In this document: in pieces, positions 8,121 to 16,856 of the stretch
How the letters are laid out: each line of letters begins with the position of its first letter
How positions within the stretch are numbered: the first letter of the stretch is position 1
Source: Actinocrispum wychmicini
GTDB lineage: Bacteria; Actinomycetota; Actinomycetes; Mycobacteriales; Pseudonocardiaceae
DNA length: 64,000 nucleotides
Assembly (NCBI RefSeq): GCF_004345645.1
Contig: NZ_SLWS01000010.1
Span: forward strand, 124,001-188,000
Direction: 5' to 3'
Program-made: the position numbers and the translations under genes
The notes under the pieces: model-generated
What the model was told of the DNA's origin: nothing
Seen by the model: only the letters and a program-made list of their open reading frames with translations
Databases searched by the model: none

Positions 8121-9062
8121 GTGGCCCGCGACCCGGACCGCCGGGAGTCACGGCGGTCCCATAGCCGCCGGGGCAATCCCGACGGCACCATGAGCCTGAG
8201 AGAGCACCTGTACGAGCTCAGGCATCGGCTTGCCCTTGCGGTCTTGTTCCTCGTCCTCGGCGGCGTGTTCGGCTACATCTGGTGGGGCTGGCATATCGGC
8301 GGCGGTCCCACGCTCGCCGACCTCATGTTGCGGCCGTACTGCGGGCTGCCCGAGGAGGCCCGGGGCGGCACGCCCGGCGGCAAGTGCACGCTGTTGGCGA
8401 CCACCCCGTTCGAGGCCTTCATGGTCCGCATGAAGATGGGTCTCGGTGTCGGCGCGGTCATCACCAGCCCGCTCTGGCTCTACCAGATCTGGGCGTTCAT
8501 CGCGCCTGGCCTGTACGTGAAGGAACGCAAGTTCGCCCGCCGATTCGTGCTCTTCGCGACGGGTCTGTTCCTCGCGGGCGCGGCCCTGGCGTACTTCGTC
8601 GTGCCCCAGGCCCTGAAGGTGCTGGTCAGCTTCGGCGACGGCTACTTCACCACGTTCTTCAAAGCCGATGACTACTTCTCATTCCTGCTGGTGATGCTGG
8701 CGATCTTCGGGGTGAGCTTCGAGCTGCCGCTGGTGATCATCATGCTCAACCAGGTCGGCGTGCTGACGTACGACAAGCTCAAACGCTGGCGCCGGGGCAT
8801 CTTCTTCGCCCTGTTCGTGTTCGGCGCGTTCGCCACCCCCGGCACGGACCCGGTGTCGATGATCGTCCTGTCGGTGACCATGTGCGTGCTGTTCGAGGTA
8901 GCCGTGCAGGTGTCCAGAGTCCACGACAGACGTAAGGCCGCGAGGGTGGCCGCGTCGGGCGAGGACTACTCGCACCTCGACGACGACGAGGTCTCGCCGC
9001 TGGGCACGCCGGAGGCCGAACAGCCCAGTGCGAAGCCGACCAGCTACGACGACGTCACTTGA
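8121..9062 (+). CDS. tatC: Sec-independent protein translocase subunit TatC
   Basis: TatC (313 aa) is the signal-recognising subunit of the Tat translocase. It contains the N-terminal signature SLREHLYELRHRLALAVL, an ITSPLWLYQIWAFIAPGLY region and six membrane segments. FGVSFELPLVIIMLNQVG and FGAFATPGTDPVSMIVLS are further family-conserved stretches. The first 28 residues and the acidic tail after about residue 265 are variable cytoplasmic ends. The stop overlaps the next gene's start by one base, so a tatA-tatC-kinase operon is likely. Confidence 0.96.
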   Translation: MARDPDRRESRRSHSRRGNPDGTMSLREHLYELRHRLALAVLFLVLGGVFGYIWWGWHIGGGPTLADLMLRPYCGLPEEARGGTPGGKCTLLATTPFEAFMVRMKMGLGVGAVITSPLWLYQIWAFIAPGLYVKERKFARRFVLFATGLFLAGAALAYFVVPQALKVLVSFGDGYFTTFFKADDYFSFLLVMLAIFGVSFELPLVIIMLNQVGVLTYDKLKRWRRGIFFALFVFGAFATPGTDPVSMIVLSVTMCVLFEVAVQVSRVHDRRKAARVAASGEDYSHLDDDEVSPLGTPEAEQPSAKPTSYDDVT

Positions 9063-9949
9063 TGAAGACAGCTCTGGTCGTGGTCCCGTCCTCCGGGCTG
9101 GGCACCGCCGCGCGCGTGGCGGGCGCGGTGGCCGCGCGGCTGCGTGAGTCGGTCGACCATCTCGACCATCACGTGCCGACCTCGCCTGAGGACACGGACG
9201 CGACGTTGCGCGCGCTCGTCGACGCGGACGTGGACGCCGTGGTGGTCGTCGGCGGAGACGGTGCCGCGCACGCGGCCGTGCAGGCGTGCGCGCAGACGAA
9301 CACCGCGTTGGCGATCATCCCCGCGGGCACTGGCAACGACCTGGCTCGCGCGTTAGGCCTGCCGGGCGACCCCGTCGAGGCCGCGGCGGTCGTCGCCGAC
9401 GCGCTGGGCGAGGGCGTGACCCGGCGGATGGACTTGGGGCGGGTCGAAGACGGCGCCTGGTTCGCGACCGTGCTGTGCGCGGGCTTCGACTCCGCGGTCA
9501 ACGAGCGGGTCAACCGGATGCGGTGGCCCCGCGGCCGGCGCCGCTACGACCTGGCGATCGTCGCCCAACTCGCCCTGTTGAAACCGGCCAGGCTGGTGGT
9601 CCGGACCGAGGGTGAGACGGTCGAGCTGCGGGCGAACTCGGTGGCCGTCGGGAACACCCCGTTCTACGGCGGCGGAATCCCGGTCTGTCCGGGGGCCGAC
9701 CACACCGACGGCCTGTTCGACGTGACCATCGTCGGCGACGCGGCCCGGCTGGACCTGCTCCGGATCCTGCCGAGCGTGCGGACCGGCGCGCACGTCGACC
9801 ACGCTGCGGTGACCACGCTGCGTGCGCGTGAGGTGAGCCTCGCCGTGGACGGCGGCTGGATCGGTTACGCCGATGGGGAGCGCATCCGGCAGTTGCCCCT
9901 TGACGTGCGATGTGTTCCAGGTGCGTTGTCAGTCGTCGGGGCAGGTTAG
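9062..9949 (+). CDS. Diacylglycerol kinase-family lipid kinase
   Basis: This 295-aa protein belongs to the DagK/YegS lipid-kinase family, which phosphorylates diacylglycerol or related lipids with ATP. It shows VVVPSSGLGTAARVA at the N-terminus, VVVGGDGAAHAAVQ near residues 60-73 and IIPAGTGNDLARALGLP. The start ATG overlaps the tatC stop as TGATG. In mycobacteria a related kinase-like gene also accompanies the tat-helY block. The unit is complete and of normal length. Confidence 0.88.
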   Translation: MKTALVVVPSSGLGTAARVAGAVAARLRESVDHLDHHVPTSPEDTDATLRALVDADVDAVVVVGGDGAAHAAVQACAQTNTALAIIPAGTGNDLARALGLPGDPVEAAAVVADALGEGVTRRMDLGRVEDGAWFATVLCAGFDSAVNERVNRMRWPRGRRRYDLAIVAQLALLKPARLVVRTEGETVELRANSVAVGNTPFYGGGIPVCPGADHTDGLFDVTIVGDAARLDLLRILPSVRTGAHVDHAAVTTLRAREVSLAVDGGWIGYADGERIRQLPLDVRCVPGALSVVGAG

Positions 9950-9952
9950 TGT
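9947..9952 (+). promoter_or_regulatory. -10-like hexamer TAGTGT, 6 nt before helY
   Basis: It lies across the kinase stop codon region, and the spacing fits leaderless transcription from GTG 9959. Confidence 0.35.
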
Positions 9953-9958
9953 TGACAC

Positions 9959-12739
9959 GTGGCCGCACGCCCTTCGCGTACGCCGGCTGAGGCTTACCAG
10001 GCGGCTCTGCGCCGTGCGGAAAGCCCTGAGCTGGCCGAGTTCATTTCCGGGCTCTCGTTCGAGCTCGACCCGTTCCAACAACAGGCGTGCGAGGCGCTCG
10101 AAGGCGGGCACGCGGTGCTCGTCTGCGCGCCGACCGGCGCAGGCAAGACCGTCGTCGGCGAGTTCGCCGTACACCTGGCCCTCGCCGAGGGCCGCAAGTG
10201 TTTCTACACCACGCCGATCAAGGCGTTGTCCAACCAGAAGCACGCGGACCTGACGGCCCGGTACGGCGCCGGCAAGGTCGGCCTGCTGACCGGCGACACC
10301 TCGGTGAACGGGGACGCGCCGATCGTGGTGATGACCACCGAGGTGCTCCGCAACATGCTCTACGCCGGGTCCAGCGCCCTGAAGGGCCTGGCCTACGTGG
10401 TCATGGACGAGGTGCACTACCTGGCCGACCGGTTCCGGGGCGCGGTGTGGGAGGAGGTCATCCTGCACCTGCCCGACCACGTCCGCCTGGTCAGCCTGTC
10501 CGCGACGGTGAGCAACGCCGAGGAGTTCGGCGAGTGGCTGGTCGAGGTCCGCGGCGACACCACGGTGGTGGTGGACGAGCACCGGCCCGTGCCGTTGTGG
10601 CAGCACATGCTGGTCGGGCCGCGGATGATGGACCTGTTCGTCGGTGAGTACGCCACGGGCGACGACACCGCCGGCGAGGCCCGGATCAACCCGCACCTGC
10701 TCCGCCGGATCGAGGAAGTCGGCCGGATGCACGCCTGGCAGGGGCCGCGTGGGCGGGGCAACGGCCGGAACCGGATCCCGGGCCGCAGCGGCGGGACGCG
10801 GTTCCGCCCGCCGTCCCGGATCGACACCATCCAACGGCTGGACGCGGCCGGTCTGCTGCCCGCGATCGTGTTCGTGTTCAGCCGGGCCGGCTGCGACGCG
10901 GCCGTCGTGCAGTGCGCCCGGTCCGGCGTCCGGTTGAACACCGAGGCCGAGGTCACCGAGATCCGGCGGGTGGTCAACGCCCGGACCCGCGACCTGCCCG
11001 AGGGCGACCTGGGTGTGCTCGGCTACTGGGAGTGGCGGGACGCGCTGGAGCGCGGGTTCGCCAGCCACCACGCCGGGCTGCTGCCGATGTTCAAGGAGAC
11101 CGTGGAGGAGCTGTTCGTACGCGGCCTGGTCAAGGTCGTGTTCGCGACCGAGACGCTGGCGCTGGGCATCAACATGCCGGCCCGGACGGTCGTGCTGGAA
11201 CGCCTGGTGAAGTACAACGGCGAGGCACACGTCGACCTGACCGCGGGGGAGTACACGCAGCTCACCGGGCGCGCCGGCCGGCGCGGGATCGACGTGGAGG
11301 GCCACGCGGTCGTGGTGTGGCAGCCCGGCGTGGACCCGAAGGTGGTCGGCGGGCTGGCGTCCACCCGGACGTACCCGCTGCGCTCGTCGTTCCGCGCCAG
11401 CTACAACATGACCGTCAACCTGGTCGCCCGGCTCGGCGCCGAGGCCGCCCGCGGCCTGCTGGAGCAGTCGTTCGCGCAGTTCCAGGCGGACCGGTCGGTG
11501 GTCGGCGTGTCCCGCCGGATCGAACGCAACAAGGAGGCCCTGGCGGGCTACGCCGAGTCGATGACGTGCCATCTCGGCGACTTCGCCGAGTACGCCGAGC
11601 TGCGGCGCAAGCTCTCCGACCGGGAGAAGGCGCTGGCCAGGCAGAACTCCTCGGCTCGGCGGGCCGAGGCGGCCGCGTCGCTTCAACGGCTGCGCAAGGG
11701 TGACGTGATCGCGGTGCCGACCGGCCGCCGGTCCGGGCTGGCGATCGTGATCGACCCGGGCATCGACCCGATGGGCGAGCCCCGGCCGCTGGTGATCACC
11801 GAGGACCGCTGGGCCGGCCGGCTGTCGGTCGCGGACTTCTCCCAGCCGGTCGAGGCGCTCGGCCGGGTCCGGCTGCCCAAGCAGGTCGACACCAGGTCGC
11901 CGCGGTCCCGCCGCGACCTGGCGGCCACCCTGCGCAACGCCGGGATCAGCGTGCCCACCCGGGACAGGCGCCGGTCCGGGCCGGACGACGACGCCGACCT
12001 CGCGGCGCTGCGCCGGGCGTTGCGTGCCCACCCCTGTCATGGTTGCCAGGACAGGGAAGCGCACGCGCGGTGGGGTGAGCGGTACCACCGGCTGAAGTCG
12101 GAAACCGAGCAGCTGGCACAGAAAGTCGCGGCGACCACCCACTCGTTGGCCCGCAGCTTCGACCGGATCCGGGCGCTGCTGACCGAGCGGGACTACTTGG
12201 CGCGCAACGGAAACGAGCAGGTCACCCAGCACGGCCGGCGGCTCGCGCGACTGTACGGCGAGTCCGACCTGCTCGCCGCGGAGTGCCTGCGCAACGAGAT
12301 CTGGCAGGGCCTCGGCCCGGCCGAGCTGGCGGCGGTCGTGTCGGCACTGGTGTACGAGGCACGGCGGGACGGGCCGATGGAGGCGCGGGTGCCCCCGGGC
12401 GCGGTGTCGGACGCGCTGACCGCGACCGCGCGCCTGTGGGCCGGGCTGGACGAGGACGAACGCCGGCACAAGCTGGACCGGACCCGGCAGCCGGACGCCG
12501 GGTTCGCGTGGCCGGTGTTCCGCTGGGCCCGTGGCGAATCACTCGAACGGGTGCTCACCGCGGCCGAGTCGGCCGGCCAGGAGCTGTCCGCCGGCGACTT
12601 CGTCCGGTGGTGCCGCCAGGTCATCGACCTGCTTGACCAGATCAAGGACGTGGTGGGCGCCGGCGACGAGGTCGGCGCCACCGCGGCACGGGCCGTGGCG
12701 GACATTCGTCGCGGTGTGGTCGCGATGGGAACTTTGTAG
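9959..12739 (+). CDS. helY: DEAD/DEAH-box helicase, HelY (Ski2/Mtr4-like)
   Basis: This 926-aa superfamily-2 helicase probably unwinds RNA. Motif I is APTGAGKTVV (about residue 57), Ia is TTPIKALSNQK, II is DEVH within VVMDEVHYLAD, III is LSATVSN, and motifs V and VI are FATETLALGINMP and TGRAGRRGID. An arch/DSHCT-type region follows to the C-terminus, as in Ski2/Mtr4 proteins. Mycobacterial helY stands next to tatC in the same way. GTG 9959 lies 9 bp after the kinase stop. The 3' end is followed by a 142-bp gap that holds only the leader of the next gene. Confidence 0.93.
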   Translation: MAARPSRTPAEAYQAALRRAESPELAEFISGLSFELDPFQQQACEALEGGHAVLVCAPTGAGKTVVGEFAVHLALAEGRKCFYTTPIKALSNQKHADLTARYGAGKVGLLTGDTSVNGDAPIVVMTTEVLRNMLYAGSSALKGLAYVVMDEVHYLADRFRGAVWEEVILHLPDHVRLVSLSATVSNAEEFGEWLVEVRGDTTVVVDEHRPVPLWQHMLVGPRMMDLFVGEYATGDDTAGEARINPHLLRRIEEVGRMHAWQGPRGRGNGRNRIPGRSGGTRFRPPSRIDTIQRLDAAGLLPAIVFVFSRAGCDAAVVQCARSGVRLNTEAEVTEIRRVVNARTRDLPEGDLGVLGYWEWRDALERGFASHHAGLLPMFKETVEELFVRGLVKVVFATETLALGINMPARTVVLERLVKYNGEAHVDLTAGEYTQLTGRAGRRGIDVEGHAVVVWQPGVDPKVVGGLASTRTYPLRSSFRASYNMTVNLVARLGAEAARGLLEQSFAQFQADRSVVGVSRRIERNKEALAGYAESMTCHLGDFAEYAELRRKLSDREKALARQNSSARRAEAAASLQRLRKGDVIAVPTGRRSGLAIVIDPGIDPMGEPRPLVITEDRWAGRLSVADFSQPVEALGRVRLPKQVDTRSPRSRRDLAATLRNAGISVPTRDRRRSGPDDDADLAALRRALRAHPCHGCQDREAHARWGERYHRLKSETEQLAQKVAATTHSLARSFDRIRALLTERDYLARNGNEQVTQHGRRLARLYGESDLLAAECLRNEIWQGLGPAELAAVVSALVYEARRDGPMEARVPPGAVSDALTATARLWAGLDEDERRHKLDRTRQPDAGFAWPVFRWARGESLERVLTAAESAGQELSAGDFVRWCRQVIDLLDQIKDVVGAGDEVGATAARAVADIRRGVVAMGTL

Positions 12740-12881
12740 TGAGTCACGCGACACCGAAGACCTGCTTGCAGGGTCGAGCATCGACACGGCTGGGACACGC
12801 TGGCCGGGTCGAGTGGGGAAATCACGTGCGGCTGTGGTTTGATCGCGCGGAACGGCTGCACCAGGACACCGGAGGCAAAGC

Positions 12882-13571
12882 ATGAGCAGCCCGTACGGGC
12901 CACCCGGCGGGAACGATCCGCAGCAGTGGGGACAGCAGCAGCAACCGCAGCCGCCCTACGGCACCCCGTCCGGCGGTTTCCCGGCCCAACAGCCGGGCTA
13001 CGGCCAGCAGCCGGGCCAGCCGCAGTACGGCGGCTACCCGCAGCAGCAGCCGCAGTATGGCCAACCGCAGTACGGCCAGCAGCCGCAGGACCCGGCCGGC
13101 GGAGGATACCCGCAGCAGCAGCAGCCTTACGGCCAACCACAACAGCAGCAGTACCCCGGCTACGGCCAGCAGCCGACCGAGCAGTACGGCGGCTACGGCC
13201 AGCAACAGCAGCAGCAGCAGCCCTATGGCGGCCAGCAGCCGCAGAAGAAGGGCAACGCGACGATCTGGATCATCATCGTCGTGGTCGTGCTGGCGGCCGC
13301 CGCGTTCGTGGTCACCGCGTTCGTCACGCCGGGCTTCCTGAACAAGAAGGTGCTCGACCAGTCCGCCGTGCAGCAGGGCGTCGTGCAGATCCTCAAGGAC
13401 AAGTACGGCGAGACCGCGACCGACGTGAACTGCCCGGCCAACCAGGAAGTCAAGGTCGGCAACAAGTTCGACTGCACGTTGAAGGTCAACGGCGAGAACC
13501 GCAAGGTGACCATCACCGTCAAGTCCGAGGACAAGGCTGAGTACGAGGTCAGCCAGTCCCGCGGCGAGTGA
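12882..13571 (+). CDS. Gln/Gly/Pro/Tyr-rich membrane protein with DUF4333 domain
   Basis: This 229-aa protein has a low-complexity cytoplasmic N-terminus (about residues 1-123) made of PQYGQQPQ/GYGQQ-like repeats, one membrane helix (IWIIIVVVVLAAAAFVVTAF) and an extracellular DUF4333 domain (KVLDQSAVQQGVVQILKDKY to the end). Two cysteines, in DVNCPAN and FDCTLKV, probably form a disulfide, as known for this domain. GGAGG precedes ATG 12882. A membrane protein sits in the same place beside helY in mycobacteria. The function is unknown. A strong terminator follows. Confidence 0.85.
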   Translation: MSSPYGPPGGNDPQQWGQQQQPQPPYGTPSGGFPAQQPGYGQQPGQPQYGGYPQQQPQYGQPQYGQQPQDPAGGGYPQQQQPYGQPQQQQYPGYGQQPTEQYGGYGQQQQQQQPYGGQQPQKKGNATIWIIIVVVVLAAAAFVVTAFVTPGFLNKKVLDQSAVQQGVVQILKDKYGETATDVNCPANQEVKVGNKFDCTLKVNGENRKVTITVKSEDKAEYEVSQSRGE

Positions 13572-13574
13572 CCT

Positions 13575-13618
13575 GACCGAGTGCCCCCGCGTGCGCCGCG
13601 CGCGGGGGTAATTCGGTC
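13575..13618 (+). terminator. GC-rich hairpin terminator after the DUF4333 gene
   Basis: The stem CCCCGCG...CGCGCGGGG is extended by flanking GACCGA/TCGGTC arms. It lies right after the stop codon, with no strong T tract, as is common in high-GC actinobacteria. Confidence 0.7.
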
Positions 13619-13651
13619 GTTACGGGCCGTTGAGCCTGCGATGATCACGGC

Positions 13652-14839
13652 GTGACCGACTTCGACGTCCGCGTGCTCGCCCCCGACCAGCTGCGCGAAG
13701 CGCAGACGTTGGTCCGTCGTGCGTTGTTCAACACGGCGCCGACGGACGAGGAGTGGGCGGGTCTGACCTTCGCACCCGATCGCTATCTCGGCGCGGTGTC
13801 CGATGGGTCGGTTGTCGGTACCACGTACACGTTCCCGTCGTCGATCGCCGTACCGGGTGGCAACGTCGTCCCCATGTCGGCCGTGTCCCGGGTGGGTGTC
13901 CGTGCGGATCACAGGCGCAGGGGCATCCTCACCGAGTTGATGCGGCTCCAGTTCGCGGACGCGCGGCAGCACGGCGAGAGCATCGCGACCCTGCACGCGA
14001 GCGAGACCAGTATCTACAGTCGGTTCGGCTATGGCATCAGCACGTTCGCCAGCGAACTGACTGTTCGGCGCGGCTCGCTCCGGCCCGAGGTGCCGAAGGC
14101 GGGCCATGTCCGGCTGCTGGACGCGGACGAGGCCATCAAAACCCTGCCGGGCCTCTACGAGCGGATCGGCCTGCACCGGCCGGGCATGATGAGCCGCGGC
14201 GCCGACTGGTGGCCGACGTTCGGCCGGTGGAAGAACCCGTGGGTGGTCGTGCACACCGGGCCGGCAGGTGACGACGGGTTCGTCGTCTACACCAACGAGC
14301 CGATGGCCAACGCGGACAACCCCGACCACGACAACAGGCTGGTCGTGGTGGATATGCACGCCGCCAATCCGGCGGCGACCAATGGCATGTGGCGGTATCT
14401 GCTCGGGGTCGACCTGGTCGGCGAGATCCAGGCGCACAGCCTGCCGACGGACAATCCGGTCGGGCTGCTGCTGGCGGATCCGCGCAAATGCCGGGGCAAC
14501 GTGGCTGACGAGCTGTGGGTTCGCCTGGTGGACGTGCCCGACGCGTTGGCCGCGCGGTCGTACGGGGACGCCGATCCGGTCGTGATCCAGGTCGAGGACC
14601 GGTTCCTGCCGGAGAACAGCGGGACGTACGGAATCGCGTCGTCCGGGGCGGTCCGGGTGACCGGACAGCCGGCGCTGGTGATGGACGTGGACAGTTTGGC
14701 CATGATCTACTTCGGCTCGGTGCGGCCGTCCGCGCTGGCGGACGCGGGCCGCGTGCGGGTCGTCGACGCCGACAGTGTGGCGCGTGCGGACAAGTTGTTC
14801 GCCTGTGAACAGATTGCCTGGTGTGGCACGCCTTTCTGA
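13652..14839 (+). CDS. Eis-family GNAT N-acetyltransferase
   Basis: This 395-aa protein matches the Eis (enhanced intracellular survival) layout of two GNAT folds plus a sterol-carrier-like C-terminal domain. The acetyl-CoA site is visible as VSRVGVRADHRRRGILTELM (about residues 81-100). LHASETSIYSRFGYG follows, as in Eis. The protein ends IAWCGTPF: a C-terminal aromatic carboxylate acts as base in Eis. Members acetylate amines of aminoglycosides or peptides; the natural substrate here is unknown. GTG 13652 is used. The gene stands alone after the terminator. Confidence 0.88.
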   Translation: MTDFDVRVLAPDQLREAQTLVRRALFNTAPTDEEWAGLTFAPDRYLGAVSDGSVVGTTYTFPSSIAVPGGNVVPMSAVSRVGVRADHRRRGILTELMRLQFADARQHGESIATLHASETSIYSRFGYGISTFASELTVRRGSLRPEVPKAGHVRLLDADEAIKTLPGLYERIGLHRPGMMSRGADWWPTFGRWKNPWVVVHTGPAGDDGFVVYTNEPMANADNPDHDNRLVVVDMHAANPAATNGMWRYLLGVDLVGEIQAHSLPTDNPVGLLLADPRKCRGNVADELWVRLVDVPDALAARSYGDADPVVIQVEDRFLPENSGTYGIASSGAVRVTGQPALVMDVDSLAMIYFGSVRPSALADAGRVRVVDADSVARADKLFACEQIAWCGTPF

Positions 14840-14955
14840 TGCTGCGGGAGTTCCTACACCCGGGTAGCGCGATCGAGTTAATCGCCGGTTCGTGGCCCCT
14901 ATTGGCCGGGTGGACTGGCTAGCCTGGCCGGGATGTCGACCGACGGGAGGACCGC

Positions 14956-15762
14956 GTGACCGAAGCGGCGATCGAATGGGTACCGACCGGTGTGGACGAG
15001 GAAGTGCCGAGCGCGGCCCGGGTCTACGACTACCTGCTGGGCGGCGGGCACAACTTCAGCGCCGACCGGGGACTGGCCGAGAACCTGCTGAAGGTGCTGC
15101 CCGCCCGGGACATGGCCCGGCTGAACCGGCAGTACCTCGACCGGGTCGTGCGGTACCTAATCAGCCAGGGCATCACCCAGTTCCTCGACCTCGGCTCCGG
15201 CATCCCGACCGTCGGCAACGTGCACGAGGTCGCCCAGAAGATCAACCCGGCGGCCCGCGTGGTGTACGTGGACAACGAGGCGGTCGCGGTGGCACACAGC
15301 GAGCTGCTGCTGCGGGACAACCAGAACGCCGCCGCGATCATGGCCGACATGCGTGCGCCCGTGACCATCTTCAACAATCCCGAGGTCCGCAGGCTGCTGG
15401 ACTTCTCCCAGCCGTTGGGCCTGCTGATGGTCGGTGTCGTCCAGTTCGTCCCGGACGACGACGACCCGTGGCGGATGGCCGAGGAATACCGGAACAAGCT
15501 GGCGTCCGGCAGCTATCTCGCGTTGTCCGCGTTCACCTTCGACAACGCGCCCGAGGGGATGCAGGCGGCGATCGAGGTCTTCAAGAACAGCCGCGACCCG
15601 ATCTACCCGCGGACCCACGCGGACCTGCTGCGTATGTTCGGCGACTTCGACCTGGTCGACCCCGGCCTGGTGTACACCCCGGAATGGCGCCCGGACCGGC
15701 CGGTCTCGCCGAGCGACGCGTCCAGGTCGAACCTGTACGCCGGGGTCGGCGTCAAGCGCTGA
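14956..15762 (+). CDS. SAM-dependent methyltransferase, DUF574 family
   Basis: This 268-aa protein belongs to the actinobacterial S-adenosylmethionine methyltransferase family PF04672 (DUF574). The family opening PSAARVYDYLLGGGHNFSAD is clear, followed by the SAM-binding segment TQFLDLGSGIPTVGNVHE and ARVVYVDNEAVAVAHSE. GTG 14956 is preceded by GGGAGGA. It is monocistronic and convergent with the DapA-like gene (21-bp gap). These proteins occur in many paralogues per genome and their substrates are unknown. Confidence 0.9.
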   Translation: MTEAAIEWVPTGVDEEVPSAARVYDYLLGGGHNFSADRGLAENLLKVLPARDMARLNRQYLDRVVRYLISQGITQFLDLGSGIPTVGNVHEVAQKINPAARVVYVDNEAVAVAHSELLLRDNQNAAAIMADMRAPVTIFNNPEVRRLLDFSQPLGLLMVGVVQFVPDDDDPWRMAEEYRNKLASGSYLALSAFTFDNAPEGMQAAIEVFKNSRDPIYPRTHADLLRMFGDFDLVDPGLVYTPEWRPDRPVSPSDASRSNLYAGVGVKR

Positions 15763-15783
15763 TCACTCCACAAAGGACACTGG

Positions 15784-16683
15784 CTAGCCGCCGATTCCCC
15801 AGTCGCGCAGGATCTTGCCGACCTCATCGCGCTCGAACGGCGGCAGCTCGCTGATCGGCGGCCGGACGTCGCGGCGGCACAGGTCCAGCTGCGCCAAGGC
15901 TTCCTTCACGGCCGAGACGTTGTACGCGTTGCCGTGCCGGGCACGCAGGTCCTCGAACGGCTTGAGGCGGCGCCACACCCGCATGGCCGAGCCGGGATTG
16001 CCGGCGTCGAGCTCGTCGAACAGCTGCAGCGACAGCTCGGGCGCGACGCCGGCGAGCCCGGACGTGAACCCCTCGGCGCCGGCCACCCAGAAGAACGGCG
16101 CCCACGCCTCGGCCAGCCCGCACACCCACACCAGCCGTTCGGCGCCGCCGAAACCGGTCTCCGTCAACATGTCCGCGAACGCGAGCACGTCCGGGACCGC
16201 GTACTTCACGCCGGCCACGTTGGGGCACGCGACCGCGAGCCGCCGCACGGCCGTGCCGCTGATGTGTGGGCTGCGCAGGTAGCACACGACCTTCAACGAC
16301 GGCACAGCGTCTGCGATCGCCTTGTGGTAGTTCACCCAGCCCTCGTCGGACAGGTACGGGTGCACGGGCTGGTGCACCATAACCGCGTCGGCCCCGGCAT
16401 CCTGCGCGGCCTGTGCCGTCCGTACCGCTCGGTCGAGTTCGTGGCCGACGCCGGCGATGACCTTCGCGCGACCTTTGACCGTGTCGACGGTGATGGCCAG
16501 GGCGCGGTCGATCTCCTCGGGGGTCAACGAGTAGAACTCGCTGGTGTTGCCGTTGGGGGTGACCGTGCCGATCCCCGCGGTCACCGCGTGGTCGAGCACC
16601 CGGGCGTAGTCGTCCTCGGCGAGCGCGCCCCGCGAGTCGAACGGTGTCGCGTTGATCAACACTACCGAGCGAAGCCCGTCCAT
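15784..16683 (-). CDS. Dihydrodipicolinate synthase-family lyase/dehydratase
   Basis: This 299-aa TIM-barrel protein is of the DapA/NAL superfamily, which uses a lysine Schiff base with 2-keto acids. Lys160 (VAGVKYAVPD) is the Schiff-base residue and Tyr135 (VVCYLRSPH) the proton relay; the usual YNxP is YLRSP here. GNTSEFYSL (44-52) replaces the carboxylate-binding GTTGE. These changes argue against lysine biosynthesis and for a sugar-acid enzyme, for example on a 2-keto-3-deoxy acid. RBS AAAGGGAAGA precedes the ATG. A 14-bp operator at 16710-16723 lies 26 bp upstream and is repeated before the IlvD-like gene at 20787; the divergent LacI gene is the likely regulator. Confidence 0.82.
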   Translation of the reverse strand: MDGLRSVVLINATPFDSRGALAEDDYARVLDHAVTAGIGTVTPNGNTSEFYSLTPEEIDRALAITVDTVKGRAKVIAGVGHELDRAVRTAQAAQDAGADAVMVHQPVHPYLSDEGWVNYHKAIADAVPSLKVVCYLRSPHISGTAVRRLAVACPNVAGVKYAVPDVLAFADMLTETGFGGAERLVWVCGLAEAWAPFFWVAGAEGFTSGLAGVAPELSLQLFDELDAGNPGSAMRVWRRLKPFEDLRARHGNAYNVSAVKEALAQLDLCRRDVRPPISELPPFERDEVGKILRDWGIGG

Positions 16684-16709
16684 GCCTCTTCCCTTTCACC
16701 GCCGAACGA

Positions 16710-16723
16710 TGTAAACGTTTTCG
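16710..16723. promoter_or_regulatory. LacI-type operator, copy 1
   Basis: TGTAAACGTTTTCG is a near-palindrome centred on AACGTT, typical of LacI-family sites. It lies between the divergent DapA-like and LacI genes. The identical 14 bp, in reverse orientation, occurs at 22529-22542 before the IlvD/Edd gene. Confidence 0.75.
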
Positions 16724-16856
16724 TTATGTTTCCATCCACGGGCTGGAAAGGTCAATCAGTCGCACGTCCGGCCGGCCGCGCTGGCCGCCCGATACCGCTA
16801 CCGCGTTACATCGATCGGTAGGATCCCAACCGAAGCGACAAGTGGAGGTGTGCCCG

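Noticed and set aside
9929..12469. 846-aa minus-strand ORF opposite helY
   Set aside because: It is rich in Arg, Pro, Gly, Val and His with no motif, and mirrors the helicase codons; such shadows are usual at this G+C.
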